Both the position numbers and the translations under genes were made by a program. From assembly GCF_029667115.1 (NCBI RefSeq), contig NZ_JARUIU010000004.1, positions 186,001-250,000 of the forward strand: 64,000 nucleotides of DNA, read 5' to 3'. Under the pieces are notes generated by a model. The model saw only the letters and a list, made by a program, of their open reading frames with translations. It had not been told where the DNA came from and did no database searches. The stretch comes from Jeotgalibacillus sp. ET6. Lineage in GTDB: Bacteria; Bacillota; Bacilli; Bacillales; Jeotgalibacillaceae. Positions 25,770-37,358 of the stretch are shown one piece after another. Position 1 is the stretch's first letter. Each line of letters opens with the position of its first letter.

Positions 25770-26246
25770 TTATAGAACCTTTTCAATCTCTTTTTCAATT
25801 TCTTCAGGCTTTGTTGTAGGAGCAAAGCGTTCTACTACGTTTCCTTCCCGATCAATCAAAAACTTGGTAAAGTTCCATTTGATCGCCTTAGAAAGAACCC
25901 CTTTTTGCTGATCCTTTAGAAAAACGAAAAGTGGATCTGCATTCTCTCCATTGACATCAATTTTTGCAAAGATGGGGAATGTAACACCGTAATTAATCTG
26001 ACAGAATTCAGTTGTTTCATTTATATCTTCAAATTCCTGCTGATTAAATTGTCCGCATGGAAAGCCTAAAACTGTCAGACCCTGATCCTGATACTTTTTA
26101 TAAAGCTCCTGCAGCCCTTCAAATTGAGGCGTCAGCCCGCATTTACTGGCAGTGTTCACAATGAGAACCGGCTTTCCTTCGTACTCCCGCATCGACTTTA
26201 TGTCCCCGTTTACCGCCATAACATTAAAATCATAGATAGATTGCAT
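25770..26246 (-). CDS. Glutathione peroxidase family thiol peroxidase
   Basis: A 158-residue GPx-family peroxidase like Bacillus BsaA. The peroxidatic Cys36 is in [11 protein letters not shown]; the other active-site segments are [10 protein letters not shown] and [19 protein letters not shown] Cys replaces selenocysteine, and Firmicutes members normally use thioredoxin or bacillithiol rather than glutathione. The start ATG 26246 is preceded by GAGGGAAAAA. Single gene, detoxifying peroxides in the cytoplasm. Confidence 0.92.
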   Translation of the reverse strand: MQSIYDFNVMAVNGDIKSMREYEGKPVLIVNTASKCGLTPQFEGLQELYKKYQDQGLTVLGFPCGQFNQQEFEDINETTEFCQINYGVTFPIFAKIDVNGENADPLFVFLKDQQKGVLSKAIKWNFTKFLIDREGNVVERFAPTTKPEEIEKEIEKVL

Positions 26247-26425
26247 CTTTTTCCCTCATTTCCAGACTGTTTAATACGTATAACGTACACATAAAAACGC
26301 TATTGGGCAATGGATAAGCCTGTCAAACTTGCTTTTGGATGTTTAGTTTATTCAATAAAAAGGAACTGGATAAATATCCTGAACAAAACAAAATATGGCA
26401 GACAAGCCCACTGGAGGAGTGCACT

Positions 26426-27274
26426 TTGAGAAGATGGCTGACATCAATCGTGATTGTAACCGCAGTTCCATTTATCAGCGCATGCGGCACAAATTTTCTT
26501 GTAGAAGAAGGGGTTAATCAAGCACCTGAAGTTGAAAAGACCAAGGGAGCCAATAAAGCAGCATCCGAACCTGCTAAAGAGAAAAGTGAAGATGATTTTG
26601 AAAGCAGCTTTGCGCTGGATGATCCGTATGAACAGACAAAACAAGAAAATCCCAGCGATTCGTTCGTAGAAGAGGAAGCTGCCGATGAGATTGTAGACGA
26701 TACGGATCCAGATGTTCTGGTTGAGGAACGCGAGTCTGCAAATGAGGAAGAGAATATGGATCTAACAGGCAATTATGAGGATTTGTACCCTGAGGAACAG
26801 TTAGGGGTTATTCAAAGTCTTGTGACGGAGGTTACGCTGCAGTATGATTATGGCATTGGTAATCCGGAGTTTTTGGTAGAGGATGAAATGACCGAACTGG
26901 AAGTAGCAAGTGTGCAGGAAAACCTTGAACCCATTCAGCTGGCAGATGAAGATTTAAAAGCGGCTGAACAGGAGATCAACCTCATGCTAGACAGTTTGGA
27001 AGACAGTGAACTGGTTGAGGAAGAGATCCAGGCCTTCAAGGATTCAAGGCAAATCTATTATTCAATTACGGATGAAATGATTGAATTAATCGAAAATGTT
27101 ACACCGGATAATGCGGCTCAAACACGGGAAGATTTGGATATTCTGTCTGAAGAATACCTGGACAACTGCTTGGAGCATTCCTTGCTGATGCAGGATATTG
27201 TAATCGCACTTGGTCTGGATTACGATTTGTTTCTTGAAACAGTAGAAGAACTGATCGGACATTATTTTGAATAA
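26426..27274 (+). CDS. Acidic lipoprotein of unknown function
   Basis: A 282-residue protein starting at TTG 26426, 8 nt after GGAGGAG. The signal sequence LRRWLTSIVIVTAVPFISAC ends in a lipobox, followed by GTNF. The mature protein is strongly acidic, with a low-complexity E/D-rich linker to about residue 125 and a helical C-terminal domain (about 130-280) containing repeated E-rich helices. The upstream ATG 26339 gives a longer frame but no binding site and would bury the signal peptide. I recognise no family. A terminator follows. Confidence 0.72.
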   Translation: MRRWLTSIVIVTAVPFISACGTNFLVEEGVNQAPEVEKTKGANKAASEPAKEKSEDDFESSFALDDPYEQTKQENPSDSFVEEEAADEIVDDTDPDVLVEERESANEEENMDLTGNYEDLYPEEQLGVIQSLVTEVTLQYDYGIGNPEFLVEDEMTELEVASVQENLEPIQLADEDLKAAEQEINLMLDSLEDSELVEEEIQAFKDSRQIYYSITDEMIELIENVTPDNAAQTREDLDILSEEYLDNCLEHSLLMQDIVIALGLDYDLFLETVEELIGHYFE

Positions 27275-27281
27275 AAAAGAA

Positions 27282-27327
27282 AACCGATTGCATGCTTGAT
27301 TCTCAAGTGCCGGCAGTTGGTTTTTTT
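27282..27327 (+). terminator. Terminator after the lipoprotein gene
   Basis: AACCGATTGC (27282-27291) pairs with GCAGTTGGTT (27313-27322) with G-U pairs, an inner CTTGA/TCAAG stem caps it, and a run of T follows. Confidence 0.78.
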
Positions 27328-27506
27328 ATTTGTCAAAAATTGTCCATTCATTTATTCCTATATTAGGTAACGGAGGGTACATAATCACACAATTCGAAAT
27401 GATTTTTTATAAATTTTTTAATTTTTTTGTAAAAAAATTTTCCAACCGTCTAAATCCCTGTTATCACAAGGTATTTAACATGGTTGTGTGAGGTTCAGAG
27501 CCTGAA

Positions 27507-27523
27507 ATGATAGCGTTTTCATT
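27507..27523. promoter_or_regulatory. CcpA binding site (cre) upstream of gltA
   Basis: ATGATAGCGTTTTCATT matches the Bacillus cre consensus WTGNNARCGNWWWCAWW at every position. It lies 67 bp upstream of the putative gltA -10 box. CcpA is known to promote glutamate synthase expression on glucose in B. subtilis, largely indirectly; a site here suggests direct control. Confidence 0.75.
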
Positions 27524-27589
27524 CATTTCTATTGATAAAAATTCACAAAAAAACGTTATCAGAATTTTATGTGATCAATTGTTTCATGG

Positions 27590-27595
27590 TATACT
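27590..27595 (+). promoter_or_regulatory. Probable -10 box of the gltAB promoter
   Basis: TATACT lies about 100 bp before the gltA start with no consensus -35 (TTATGT at the proper distance), as expected for an activator-dependent promoter. The AT-rich region 27330-27697 between the terminator and gltA holds the cre site and this -10 box. I see no adjacent gltC regulator gene and no obvious GltC-type palindrome. Confidence 0.45.
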
Positions 27596-27697
27596 AATTC
27601 GAAATTGAAAGTGTACATGGAATGAAGTGTGTAAAGAATCCCTTCATCAGGACAATGAACATCTTTCATCATTAATTAGTAGAGAGGGGAGTTTGTC

Positions 27698-30600
27698 ATG
27701 AAGAAAAATGGTTATCCGGTTCCGCAAGGTTTATATGATCCAGAGCAAGAACATGAAGCGTGTGGGATTGGAATGATTGCTAATATAAATGGTGAAAAAT
27801 CCCACAGTATCGTTCAGAATGCGATTAACATTTTGTGCAATCTTGAACACCGCGGCGGTCAGTCCGCTGACACGAGTACCGGAGATGGAGCGGGAATTTT
27901 GACGCAAATACCGCACCGGTTTTTTAAAAAGCAATGTGAAAAAGAAGATATTTTTTTACCTCGTGAGGGTGAGTATGGTGTTGGAATGGTTTTTCTTCCA
28001 AAGGATCATGATACCCGAAAACAAAGTAAGGAAATCTTTGAACGGATTATTTTTGAAGAAGGCCAGAAATTTCTCGGATGGCGTCCTGTACCGATTAACG
28101 ACTCATTTGTAGGAAAAGTCGCAACGAAGACAAAGCCAATGATCAGACAGGTTTTTATTCAGGCTTCTGACGACTTGAATGATCAAATGGATTTTGAGCG
28201 AAAGCTTTATGTGATCCGCAAGCGGGTTGAGAAGGAACTAGCCAGTATCGAGGGTTATGAAGATGTGTATATCAGCAGCTTGTCTACTCAAACCATTGTC
28301 TATAAAGGAATGCTTATCCCCGAACAACTGGATTCATTTTACATCGACCTTAATCATCCCGACTTCAAATCCGCGCTAGCCCTTGTGCACTCACGGTTCA
28401 GCACAAATACCTTCCCTAGTTGGAAAAGGTCGCATCCAAATCGCTATACCATTCATAATGGAGAGTTTAATACATTAAGAGGAAATGTGAATTGGATGCG
28501 TGCACGTGAGCAGATGTGTGAGTCAGAATATTTCAGCAATGAAGATCTTCAAAAGGTTCTTCCGGTTATTGATTCAGATGGCAGTGATTCCTCTATGTTT
28601 GACAACTGCTTTGAATTTCTTCATCTGTCAGGCCGGTCCCTTGCGCATACTGCAATGATGATGGTGCCTGAGCCTTGGGCAAATGATGATACGATTAAAG
28701 AAGAAAAACGGGACTTTTATGAATATCACAGTACACTGATGGAGCCTTGGGACGGACCTGCCGCACTTGTGTTTACAAACGGTACGCAAATTGGGGCATG
28801 TCTTGACCGGAATGGATTGCGTCCAGCCCGGTACTATGTAACAAAAAGCGGCATGATTGTCCTGGGTTCTGAGGTTGGAGCACTTGATATATTTGCAGAT
28901 GACATCGAATACAAGGATCGTCTGGCTCCCGGGAAAATTCTTTTAGTTGATCTGGAAAAAGGAACGATTATTCCGGATGAGGAAGTGAAGCTTCAAATCG
29001 CTTCAGAACAGCCGTACAAAGAGTGGCTTACGAATATGAAAAATTTAGATGAGGTTCCTGAGGCGGATGAACAGCCGCCTGCACATATTGGAGACGCGCT
29101 CCTGAAGCAGCAGCTTGCTTTCGGCTATACAAGAGAAGAGCTTACAAAGATTGTAAAACCTCTTGTGACAGATGGAAAAGATCCCGTGGGTTCTATGGGG
29201 TACGACTCCCCGCTTGCGGTATTATCGAAAAAGCCTCAGCTTTTGTATAACTATTTTAAACAATTGTTTGCACAGGTTACCAATCCGCCTATTGATGCGA
29301 TCCGTGAAAAGATCATTACCATGGTGGATACCACAATCGGAGCAGAAGGAAACCTGGTAAAACCCGGTCCCGACAGCTGTAAGCATATTCGCTTACGTAC
29401 ACCTGTCCTGACAAACCGTGAGCTGGAGAAGCTGCGCCAGCAAAAATTGGATGGTTTTAAAGCTGCCACTTTCTCAACCCTGTTCCCTGCTCATAATGGA
29501 GAGGGCAGCATGGAAAAGGCACTTGATACACTTTTTGAAAAAGCGGATACGGCTGTAGAAGAAGGCACTACGCTCCTGATTCTTTCTGACAGAGGGGTAA
29601 CAGCCGACGATGCAGCGATTCCAGCTTTACTGGCAGTATCCGGTCTGCATCACCATTTGATCCGAAAAGGAACGCGAACAAAGGTAAGCATCTTAATTGA
29701 ATCAGGTGAACCAAGAGAAGTGCATCATTTTGCGATGCTCCTGGGCTACGGTGCAGAAGGGATCAATCCGTATCTAGCATTTGATTCAGTCCGTGAACTG
29801 ATGGATAGAGGAGAAATCAGCCTTGAGTCCTTCGATCACGCTGCTGGAAATTATGTGAAATCTGTTACAGACGGTGTGATTAAAATTCTTTCTAAAATGG
29901 GGATTTCGACGATTCAAAGCTATCGTGGAGCTCAGATTTTTGAAGCAGTCGGCATTCACATGGATGTAATAGATAAGTATTTTACAAGAACCTCTTCCCG
30001 TTTAGGCGGAATTGGAATCGAAATGATCCAAAAGGAAGTTCTTCTTCGCCATGAAGCGGCATTTGGCGAGAATCGCGGAGGGAATAAAACCTTAGAAGCA
30101 GGCGATGAATTCCAATATCGTGCAAATGGAGAAGACCATCAATACAACCCAAGTACCATTCATACTCTTCAGCATGCCTGCCGGACAAATAACTATGATG
30201 CATTTAAAAAATATTCCCGAATGCTGACGGATGAAACCGTTAATTTGCAGTCTCTTAAGGGGCTTATGAGATTTAAAAAAGGTCAATCGATTCCAATCGA
30301 AGAAGTGGAATCTGTTGAGGCTATTTGCAGACGCTTTAAAACAGGCGCTATGTCGTACGGCTCGATTTCAAAAGAAGCGCATGAAGCTCTCGCCATTGCC
30401 ATGAATCGTGTAGGCGGAAGAAGCAATACCGGAGAAGGCGGAGAAGATGTGGACCGTTTTACTCCGGATGAAAATGGGGATTCCCGTCGAAGCTCCATTA
30501 AGCAGGTCGCGTCTGGCCGCTTTGGCGTAACGAGTCATTACCTGGTCAATTCAGACGAAATTCAAATTAAAATTGCACAGGGTGCCAAGCCGGGCGAAGG

Positions 30601-32284
30601 TGGACATCTTCCAGGCAAAAAAGTATATCCGTGGATTGCAGAGGTGCGCGGTTCAACTCCTGGCGTCGAATTAATCTCACCGCCTCCTCATCATGATATT
30701 TATTCGATCGAGGATCTGGCTGAGCTGATTCATAATCTTAAAAACGCAAATCCAAGTGCAAGGATCAGCGTGAAGCTGGTATCAGCCGTTGGGGTAGGAA
30801 CGATCGCAGCGGGTGTAGCAAAAGGAAGAGCAGATCTTGTTTTAATCAGCGGATACGACGGTGGAACAGGAGCAGCACCAAGAACAAGCTTGAAGCATAC
30901 GGGTCTGCCTTGGGAAATCGGTCTGGCTGAAACTCATCAAACCCTGCTGCTGAATGGTTTGCGCGATCGTATTGTAGTTGAAACAGATGGAAAAATGATG
31001 ACCGGGCGTGATGTTGTTCTTGCTACTTTACTGGGTGCTGAAGAGTATGGTTTTTCAACTGCGCCTCTTGTGGTACTCGGATGCGTTATGATGCGTGTTT
31101 GTCATCTCGATACATGTCCGGTAGGGGTAGCCACGCAGAATCCTGAGCTTCGCAAAAAATTCACAGGAGACGCAGAGCACGTGGCGAACTTCATGCGCTT
31201 CATTGCGACAGAAACCCGTGAAATCATGGCCGAACTCGGATTTAGAACCATCAATGAAATGATTGGACGGACGGATGCCCTTGAACTAAATGATACGATT
31301 GAGCACTGGAAAGCAAAAGGAATTGACCTTTCAGCCCTCCTTTACTCTCCGGACCTGCCTGCAAAAGTGGGCCGCTATCATATGAGGGATCAGGACCATG
31401 GACTTGAAAAAACTCTGGATTACCAGGAGCTTATTCCAAACTGCCGCCGTGCCATTGAAAATCAGGAGCCAGTTGAGTTTACAACTGCGATCCGTAATAT
31501 AAACCGGGTAACCGGAACCATGCTCGGCAGTGAAATTACACGGCGCTATGGAGAAAAAGGACTGCCTGAAGATACAATTAACCTGACCCTCAAAGGATCA
31601 GCAGGACAAAGTTTTGGTGCCTTTATTCCCCGGGGAATGACACTGCGTCTCGTGGGAGATTCCAATGATTTTGTCGGAAAAGGACTGTCGGGAGGAAAAA
31701 TTATCGTTCATCCTGATCCTGTCGTAACATTCCCACCTGAAAAAAATACGATTATTGGGAATGTGTCCTTTTATGGAGCATCTGCAGGAGAAGCTTATAT
31801 TCAGGGGATCGCAGGAGAACGCTTCTGTGTGAGAAACAGCGGAGCGAATATTGTCGTGGAAGGCGTGGGCGACCATGGCTGTGAATACATGACAGGAGGC
31901 AAGGTAGTCGTCCTTGGAGCAACTGGAAGAAACTTTGCAGCTGGTATGTCAGGCGGCACTGCGTATGTATTTGACGAAGAAAATCTATTCCGGTCTAAAT
32001 GCAACCCAGAGCTTGTTCATATCGAACCGCTGGAGAACAAACAAGACCTCGATGACGTATATAAAATGATTGAAAAGCATGTCCACTACACAAATAGTGC
32101 ACACGGAAAGAGAATTCTGACCTACTGGGAAAAATATGCCCCGCAGTTTGTCCGGGTCATTCCTAAATCGTACTTGAAAATCAATGACCGGATAAAAGCC
32201 CTGCAAGATGGAGGACTTTCAAAATTTGATGCGGAAATGACCGCTTTTGAAGAAAGCAACAAAGCGCTGGAAACGGCAAAATAA
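27698..32284 (+). CDS. gltA: Glutamate synthase (NADPH) large subunit
   Basis: A 1528-residue large subunit (gltB in E. coli naming) that makes two glutamates from glutamine and 2-oxoglutarate. A 21-residue propeptide precedes the nucleophile Cys22 ([12 protein letters not shown]) of the class II glutaminase domain (about 22-430). The central linker domain follows. The FMN/synthase domain shows [59 protein letters not shown] and the 3Fe-4S cysteine cluster [15 protein letters not shown]. The C-terminal GXGXG beta-helix (about 1240-1480) has repeated glycine motifs. Length matches B. subtilis GltA (about 1520). Start ATG 27698 follows AGAGGGGAG. gltB follows by 18 bp. Confidence 0.97.
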   Translation: MKKNGYPVPQGLYDPEQEHEACGIGMIANINGEKSHSIVQNAINILCNLEHRGGQSADTSTGDGAGILTQIPHRFFKKQCEKEDIFLPREGEYGVGMVFLPKDHDTRKQSKEIFERIIFEEGQKFLGWRPVPINDSFVGKVATKTKPMIRQVFIQASDDLNDQMDFERKLYVIRKRVEKELASIEGYEDVYISSLSTQTIVYKGMLIPEQLDSFYIDLNHPDFKSALALVHSRFSTNTFPSWKRSHPNRYTIHNGEFNTLRGNVNWMRAREQMCESEYFSNEDLQKVLPVIDSDGSDSSMFDNCFEFLHLSGRSLAHTAMMMVPEPWANDDTIKEEKRDFYEYHSTLMEPWDGPAALVFTNGTQIGACLDRNGLRPARYYVTKSGMIVLGSEVGALDIFADDIEYKDRLAPGKILLVDLEKGTIIPDEEVKLQIASEQPYKEWLTNMKNLDEVPEADEQPPAHIGDALLKQQLAFGYTREELTKIVKPLVTDGKDPVGSMGYDSPLAVLSKKPQLLYNYFKQLFAQVTNPPIDAIREKIITMVDTTIGAEGNLVKPGPDSCKHIRLRTPVLTNRELEKLRQQKLDGFKAATFSTLFPAHNGEGSMEKALDTLFEKADTAVEEGTTLLILSDRGVTADDAAIPALLAVSGLHHHLIRKGTRTKVSILIESGEPREVHHFAMLLGYGAEGINPYLAFDSVRELMDRGEISLESFDHAAGNYVKSVTDGVIKILSKMGISTIQSYRGAQIFEAVGIHMDVIDKYFTRTSSRLGGIGIEMIQKEVLLRHEAAFGENRGGNKTLEAGDEFQYRANGEDHQYNPSTIHTLQHACRTNNYDAFKKYSRMLTDETVNLQSLKGLMRFKKGQSIPIEEVESVEAICRRFKTGAMSYGSISKEAHEALAIAMNRVGGRSNTGEGGEDVDRFTPDENGDSRRSSIKQVASGRFGVTSHYLVNSDEIQIKIAQGAKPGEGGHLPGKKVYPWIAEVRGSTPGVELISPPPHHDIYSIEDLAELIHNLKNANPSARISVKLVSAVGVGTIAAGVAKGRADLVLISGYDGGTGAAPRTSLKHTGLPWEIGLAETHQTLLLNGLRDRIVVETDGKMMTGRDVVLATLLGAEEYGFSTAPLVVLGCVMMRVCHLDTCPVGVATQNPELRKKFTGDAEHVANFMRFIATETREIMAELGFRTINEMIGRTDALELNDTIEHWKAKGIDLSALLYSPDLPAKVGRYHMRDQDHGLEKTLDYQELIPNCRRAIENQEPVEFTTAIRNINRVTGTMLGSEITRRYGEKGLPEDTINLTLKGSAGQSFGAFIPRGMTLRLVGDSNDFVGKGLSGGKIIVHPDPVVTFPPEKNTIIGNVSFYGASAGEAYIQGIAGERFCVRNSGANIVVEGVGDHGCEYMTGGKVVVLGATGRNFAAGMSGGTAYVFDEENLFRSKCNPELVHIEPLENKQDLDDVYKMIEKHVHYTNSAHGKRILTYWEKYAPQFVRVIPKSYLKINDRIKALQDGGLSKFDAEMTAFEESNKALETAK

Positions 32285-32302
32285 CCGAAAAGGAGGGATT
32301 TG

Positions 32303-33790
32303 ATGGGAAAGCCAACAGGGTTTATGGAATATGAACGTCAATCACAGCGGGAGCGTGACCCGCATGAACGAACGAAAGACTGGAATGATTACACAGCCCC
32401 GATGACCGAAGAGGAAATTCAACAGCAGGGAGCCCGTTGTATGGACTGCGGAATCCCTACCTGTCATCATGGCAGTGAAATCAATGGTGTTACAACAGGC
32501 TGCCCTGTTTACCATTTAATTCCCGAATGGAATGATCTTGTGTATCAGGGCCAATGGAAAGAAGCACTGGAGCGGGAGCATGAAAAAAATAACTTTCCTG
32601 AATTTACAGGTACAGCCTGTCCCGCGCCGTGCGAAGGCGCCTGTGTACTTGGGATTAATGAACCGCCGGTCGCCATCCGCACAGTGGAGCGTTCCATTAT
32701 TGAAAAAGGGTTTGATGAAGGCTGGGTTGTCCCTGAGCCTCCTGAAAAACGCACAGGCAAAAAAGTAGCGGTTATCGGATCAGGTCCTGCTGGTCTGGCA
32801 GCAGCTGCTCAGTTAAACAAAGCCGGTCATTGGGTCACCGTTTTTGAACGAAATGACCGGGTTGGCGGTCTGTTAACCTATGGTATTCCGGAAATGAAGC
32901 TTCCATATGCAATGGTGGAACGACGGGTTGATCTTCTGAAAGCAGAAGGCATCACGTTTATTACCAATACAGAAGTAGGCAGGGATTACCCCGCTGAAAA
33001 GCTGGAGAAGGAATTTGATTCCACCATTTTGTGCGGCGGGGCCACGGTTCACCGGAATATTCAGGCAGAAGGCCGTGATTTAAAAGGAATTCATTATGCA
33101 ATGGACTTCCTGCACGCTAATACGAAGAGTCTGCTTGATTCCAATCATGAAGACGGCAATTTCCTTTCAGCCGAAGGGAAAAATGTGATTGTCATTGGAG
33201 GGGGAGATACGGGGACAGATTGTCTTGCGACTTCCATCCGTCACAATTGCAAGAGCTTAACGCAGTTTGATATTTACGATAAAAAAGGTTCGATTCGTGA
33301 TGCACTCGGCAACCCATGGCCGCAATACCCGGTCGTGCACCGGATTGAGTACGGACAAAAAGAAGCGGCCAGCAAGTACGGAGACGACCCTCGGGCCTAC
33401 GCTGTTCAAACCACTAAATTTGTGGGAGATGAAAATGGTCATATTAAAGAAGTTCACACTGTAAATGTAAAGCTCCGCATTGGTGAAAACGGAGAAAGAA
33501 TCAGAGATGCTATTCCAGGCACAGAGAAAGCATGGCCTGCTGATCTTGTTTTGCTTGCCATTGGATTCAGTGGTCCGGAGCAGGAATTAATTGGGCAAAT
33601 GAATATAGAAACGAATCCAAACTCTACAGTGAAAGCTGAGTATGGCAAGTACACCACAAATAAAGAAGGAGTCTTCTCGGCAGGGGACATGCGCCGTGGA
33701 CAAAGTTTAATTGTCTGGGCCATCAATGAAGGCAGAGAAGCAGCAAGAGAGTGCGACCGCTACTTGATGGGGGCAACGGTTCTCCCGTAG
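32303..33790 (+). CDS. gltB: Glutamate synthase (NADPH) small subunit
   Basis: A 495-residue flavoprotein (gltD in E. coli naming) that passes electrons from NADPH to the large subunit. The N-terminal iron-sulfur region has CMDCGIPTCHHG, GCPVYHLIPEWNDLV and CPAPCEGACVLGI. The FAD motif is GSGPAGLAAAAQL and the NADPH motif is IGGGDTGTDCLA, with the C-terminal FAD segment SAGDMRRGQSLIVWAI. ATG 32303 lies 6 nt after AGGAGG and is preferred over the in-frame TTG 32300. It is co-transcribed with gltA and ends at the terminator 33824-33858. Confidence 0.97.
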   Translation: MGKPTGFMEYERQSQRERDPHERTKDWNDYTAPMTEEEIQQQGARCMDCGIPTCHHGSEINGVTTGCPVYHLIPEWNDLVYQGQWKEALEREHEKNNFPEFTGTACPAPCEGACVLGINEPPVAIRTVERSIIEKGFDEGWVVPEPPEKRTGKKVAVIGSGPAGLAAAAQLNKAGHWVTVFERNDRVGGLLTYGIPEMKLPYAMVERRVDLLKAEGITFITNTEVGRDYPAEKLEKEFDSTILCGGATVHRNIQAEGRDLKGIHYAMDFLHANTKSLLDSNHEDGNFLSAEGKNVIVIGGGDTGTDCLATSIRHNCKSLTQFDIYDKKGSIRDALGNPWPQYPVVHRIEYGQKEAASKYGDDPRAYAVQTTKFVGDENGHIKEVHTVNVKLRIGENGERIRDAIPGTEKAWPADLVLLAIGFSGPEQELIGQMNIETNPNSTVKAEYGKYTTNKEGVFSAGDMRRGQSLIVWAINEGREAARECDRYLMGATVLP

Positions 33791-33823
33791 ATAAGATAAA
33801 TGCTTAGCAGCAAGCATTAGAAG

Positions 33824-33858
33824 AGCGCCTGAGACATAGATGTCTCAGGCGCTTTGTT
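33824..33858 (+). terminator. Terminator of the gltAB operon
   Basis: A 13-bp perfect stem (AGCGCCTGAGACA at 33824-33836, complement at 33841-33853) with a 4-nt loop is followed by TTGTTTTT. The stem core CCTGAGAC/GTCTCAGG is the same as in the hairpin at 15373-15413. Confidence 0.9.
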
Positions 33859-33944
33859 TTTGCACCGCGCTTATGACGGATGCTTCCGCTTCGTCCCAGC
33901 TTGCTTTTGCTGGATGAAAAGAGTTGGCTGAATGGATTCTCCTG

Positions 33945-35084
33945 TTAAACTTTAGCTGGCACCTGCAGAATTTGTTCAGTGGTCAGGACTGCTTCGATGG
34001 CAAGCCGTGCTTCAGCAATGACGGATTGCCGCCACTTACGCTCTACCGGATAAAACATGGCACGAAACTCATTTAAGATCTCTTCCATGTCATTTTCATT
34101 TTCCGCCCCATCCCAATAAAGATGATTCTCAAGAATGATGGTCATAAACTCGCGGAGCTCCGCCTTTTTGCTGGTGCCAAAGGTTCCAAATTCAAACAGG
34201 CATGAAAATAAGTATTTATCGCTGAAATCACGATTTCGAACTGCGTGAAAATGATTAGTCGAGTCGCCTTTAACATATTTCGGACTGAACTTTTGAATAT
34301 TTTCAAGTTCATACTGTTCTTTTAATCCTTCCACTTGTCTGCTGTCATTTTCACTCATCACCATGGTTACTTCATTAGTTTTTCCTAATGCAGTATGCCA
34401 ATCCATATGAATGACGCGTGTATAGTGAGTAAGGAGCTTTTTCTGAACATCTTTTAAGAAAATGGCTGATTCCTCTTCTGTCTCCCCGCCATAATAAACA
34501 CCTTTTGGAAATTGGAACTGCCCCATACCTTTAGCCTGAGTGATGCCGCTGTACCCCTCTGTTGCCAAGGCTTTTAACAGCTGGCCATGAAGCTTTCTCC
34601 GCTCCTTGCGAAGATCCTTAATTTTTCCTGATGGCAAAAATAATTCTTCTTCGTTCTCATAATGTTTATTTATGTTTTCAGGAACTTCATCCCGATTAAC
34701 AAGATAATTCCGGTTTAAATCTATATTGTTTTCGGTTACCCTCCGAAAGTTCCGCATTCCCCATGGATTAAGTGCATGGATAAAACAAATACCTGTGGTT
34801 TTCGGGTCTACCTGAGATAAGTATTCCTGCATAAATAAATCTGTTACAGCTGCGCCAGCATAGCCCTCGATCCCATGCTCACCCGTTGTGAAAAACAGAA
34901 CCTTCTCATTTGTTTCTAAAGCTTCTGCGTGAATCATATCAATCGTGTTGTCCTTGCCCTGACCGATTTTTTGAGTAGCCAGTCTTGCACTCGGCCAGTA
35001 TTGTTTTACGATTTCCAGGTGGCTCCGGAAAACCTTTCGTGAAGCTTCGTAATTGGTTTGAAAGTACGTATCTATTGTTTTCAT
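33945..35084 (-). CDS. DUF2817 family M14-like metallopeptidase
   Basis: A 379-residue protein of the DUF2817 group within the M14 carboxypeptidase clan. Zinc ligands are visible in TTGEHGIEGYAG (HxxE) and later HMDWHTALG; the substrate carboxylate-binding region ALNPWGMRNFRRVTENNIDLNRNY is typical of the clan. There is no signal peptide, so it is cytoplasmic. Start ATG 35084 is preferred over 35093 because AAAGGA lies 8 nt upstream of it. It is divergent from the catalase gene. The peptide or amide substrate is unknown. Confidence 0.85.
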   Translation of the reverse strand: MKTIDTYFQTNYEASRKVFRSHLEIVKQYWPSARLATQKIGQGKDNTIDMIHAEALETNEKVLFFTTGEHGIEGYAGAAVTDLFMQEYLSQVDPKTTGICFIHALNPWGMRNFRRVTENNIDLNRNYLVNRDEVPENINKHYENEEELFLPSGKIKDLRKERRKLHGQLLKALATEGYSGITQAKGMGQFQFPKGVYYGGETEEESAIFLKDVQKKLLTHYTRVIHMDWHTALGKTNEVTMVMSENDSRQVEGLKEQYELENIQKFSPKYVKGDSTNHFHAVRNRDFSDKYLFSCLFEFGTFGTSKKAELREFMTIILENHLYWDGAENENDMEEILNEFRAMFYPVERKWRQSVIAEARLAIEAVLTTEQILQVPAKV

Positions 35085-35169
35085 CACGTACATCCTTTCT
35101 TTTCATGGCTTTTACTCCTTGCTTTCCACCTGAAAGATTTTATAAACCAGACAAAAACCAGGATAATCC

Positions 35170-35195
35170 GTTTGTTTTCGCTAAAGGAAGGGAAA
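35170..35195 (+). promoter_or_regulatory. Candidate sigma-B promoter of katE
   Basis: GTTTGT (35170-35175) and GGGAAA (35190-35195) are separated by 14 bp and resemble the general-stress consensus GTTTAA-N13-15-GGGTAT at 4 of 6 positions in each box. B. subtilis katE is sigma-B dependent, which supports the call; the match alone is modest. Confidence 0.45.
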
Positions 35196-35234
35196 GTAAA
35201 ATACTAGTACATAGATTTATAGGAGGGAAAATAC

Positions 35235-37283
35235 TTGAGCAAAAATAATAATGTAAATGAAAACAGCAAGAATGAACAGCTCGAACAATTTCGTTCAGAT
35301 GACACGGGTAAAACGATGACAACAAATCAGGGTGTGAAGGTATCGGAGGATGAGTTTTCATTAAAAGCCGGTGAACGCGGACCAACCTTGATGGAGGATT
35401 TTCATTTTCGGGAAAAAATGACTCATTTTGACCATGAACGGATTCCTGAGAGAATTGTTCATGCGAGAGGGTATGCAGCGCACGGAGAGTTCGAAGTTTA
35501 TGAATCGATGAAAGAATTTACAAAAGCAGGATTCCTTCAGGAGCCGGGCAAAAAAACACCTGTTTTCGTACGTTTTTCTACTGTAGCAGGTTCAAAAGGA
35601 TCAGCAGAAACAGTTCGTGATGCAAGGGGCTTTGCCACAAAGTTCTATACAGAAGAAGGAAACTATGATCTGGTAGGGAACAATATTCCCGTATTTTTCA
35701 TACAGGATGCAATGAAATTCCCTGATCTTGTGCATGCATTAAAGCCTGAACCGCATAATGAAATTCCCCAGGCGGCCTCTGCTCATGATACATTCTGGGA
35801 TTTTGTAGCGAATAACCAGGAAGCAGCGCATATGGTTATGTGGGCAATGTCTGACCGTGCTATTCCAAGAAGTTTTAGAATGATGGAAGGGTTTGGAGTA
35901 AACACCTTCCGTTTTGTCAATGAACAGGGTAAAGCACATTTTGTGAAATTCCATTGGAAACCTGTTCTCGGAGCTCATTCACTCGTGTGGGACGAAGCTC
36001 AAAAAATAAACGGGAAAGACCCGGACTTCCATCGCCGCGATTTATTTGATTCCATTGAAAATGGAGATTTTCCAGAGTATGAATTAGGCGTGCAGCTTTT
36101 AGCTGAAGAAGACGAATTTAAATTTGATTTTGATATTCTGGATCCGACAAAGCTGTGGCCGGAAGAAGACATCCCTGTGAAGATTGTCGGAAAAATGACA
36201 TTGAATCGTAATGTTGACAATGTCTTTGCTGAAACGGAGCAGGTGGCTTTCCATCCTGGACATGTAGTACCTGGGATCGACTTTTCCAACGATCCGCTTC
36301 TTCAGGGGCGTTTATTTTCCTACACGGACACTCAGCTGATTCGTCTTGGCGGCCCGAACTTCCATGAGCTTCCGATCAATCGTCCGGTATGCCCGTTCCA
36401 GAACAATCAGCGTGATGGCTACGGACGTCAGACGATCAATAGGGGACCCGTCAGCTACCATAAAAACTCTATTGCACAAAATACTCCAATGCCAGCCTCT
36501 GAGTCTGAAGGCGGCTATGTCCATTATCAGGAGAAGATGGAAGGCAGAAAAGTACGTAAAAGAAGCGACAGCTTTAAAGATCACTTTTCACAAGCAGCTC
36601 TTTTCTGGCACAGCATGAGCAAGCCGGAGCAGGAGCATATCAAGGAAGCCTTTTCGTTTGAACTGGGCAAGGTTGAACGAAAATCAGTTCAGCAGCAGGT
36701 CGTTGATATGTTTGCTAATGTGAGTCTGGAGCTTGCTCAGGAAGTAGCTGATGCAATTGGCGCGTCCGCTCCGACTGGAGGCCGTTCAGAGAGCGCTAAG
36801 CCTTCCCCTGCACTAAGCCAGGAAAACACTGCGAAAAAGCCAGCCACCCGCAAAGTGGGAGTCGTTCTATCAGATGGCTACAATGGGGCTCAGGTGAAAG
36901 AGGTACTCGAAGCGTTGACTGCCCAGGGTATTCAGACAGAAGTGATTTCAGACAAGCTGGGCATGCGAAAAGGCACAGATGGCACAGAGCTTGAAGTAGA
37001 TCATACCTTCCTTACCGCAGATTCTGTTCTTTTTGATGCTCTATATACAGTCGGCGGACAGGACTTAAGCAAAAAATTTGTTAAAGACACCTCTTACTTC
37101 TTAAATGAAGCCTTTATGCATTACAAGCCAATAGGGGCCACTCACGAGGGTAAGAAGTGGCTGGAGGCTAACGGCATTCTAAACAGTGCCGGAGTGGTCT
37201 ACAGCGAAGATATGAGCGATTTTGCCAACGAATTTGTTGAAGCTGTTGCAGCCCACCGTCATTGGGATCGCGAAATCGGATAA
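35235..37283 (+). CDS. katE: Large-subunit catalase (HPII/KatE type)
   Basis: A 682-residue clade-2 monofunctional catalase that dismutates hydrogen peroxide. The catalytic His is in [12 protein letters not shown], the Asn in [12 protein letters not shown], and the heme-ligand Tyr in [17 protein letters not shown]-terminal flavodoxin/GATase-like domain (about 540-682, starting [18 protein letters not shown]) marks it as the large type. Start TTG 35235 follows TAGGAGGGAAA. A candidate sigma-B promoter lies upstream. Repeat copy D follows. Confidence 0.95.
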   Translation: MSKNNNVNENSKNEQLEQFRSDDTGKTMTTNQGVKVSEDEFSLKAGERGPTLMEDFHFREKMTHFDHERIPERIVHARGYAAHGEFEVYESMKEFTKAGFLQEPGKKTPVFVRFSTVAGSKGSAETVRDARGFATKFYTEEGNYDLVGNNIPVFFIQDAMKFPDLVHALKPEPHNEIPQAASAHDTFWDFVANNQEAAHMVMWAMSDRAIPRSFRMMEGFGVNTFRFVNEQGKAHFVKFHWKPVLGAHSLVWDEAQKINGKDPDFHRRDLFDSIENGDFPEYELGVQLLAEEDEFKFDFDILDPTKLWPEEDIPVKIVGKMTLNRNVDNVFAETEQVAFHPGHVVPGIDFSNDPLLQGRLFSYTDTQLIRLGGPNFHELPINRPVCPFQNNQRDGYGRQTINRGPVSYHKNSIAQNTPMPASESEGGYVHYQEKMEGRKVRKRSDSFKDHFSQAALFWHSMSKPEQEHIKEAFSFELGKVERKSVQQQVVDMFANVSLELAQEVADAIGASAPTGGRSESAKPSPALSQENTAKKPATRKVGVVLSDGYNGAQVKEVLEALTAQGIQTEVISDKLGMRKGTDGTELEVDHTFLTADSVLFDALYTVGGQDLSKKFVKDTSYFLNEAFMHYKPIGATHEGKKWLEANGILNSAGVVYSEDMSDFANEFVEAVAAHRHWDREIG

Positions 37284-37358
37284 ATGGACTGACTTTATGT
37301 TTTGTCTAAGAAGCGTTAAAGAGATTGTGAGATACACTTGAAAAATAATGAACCGATT

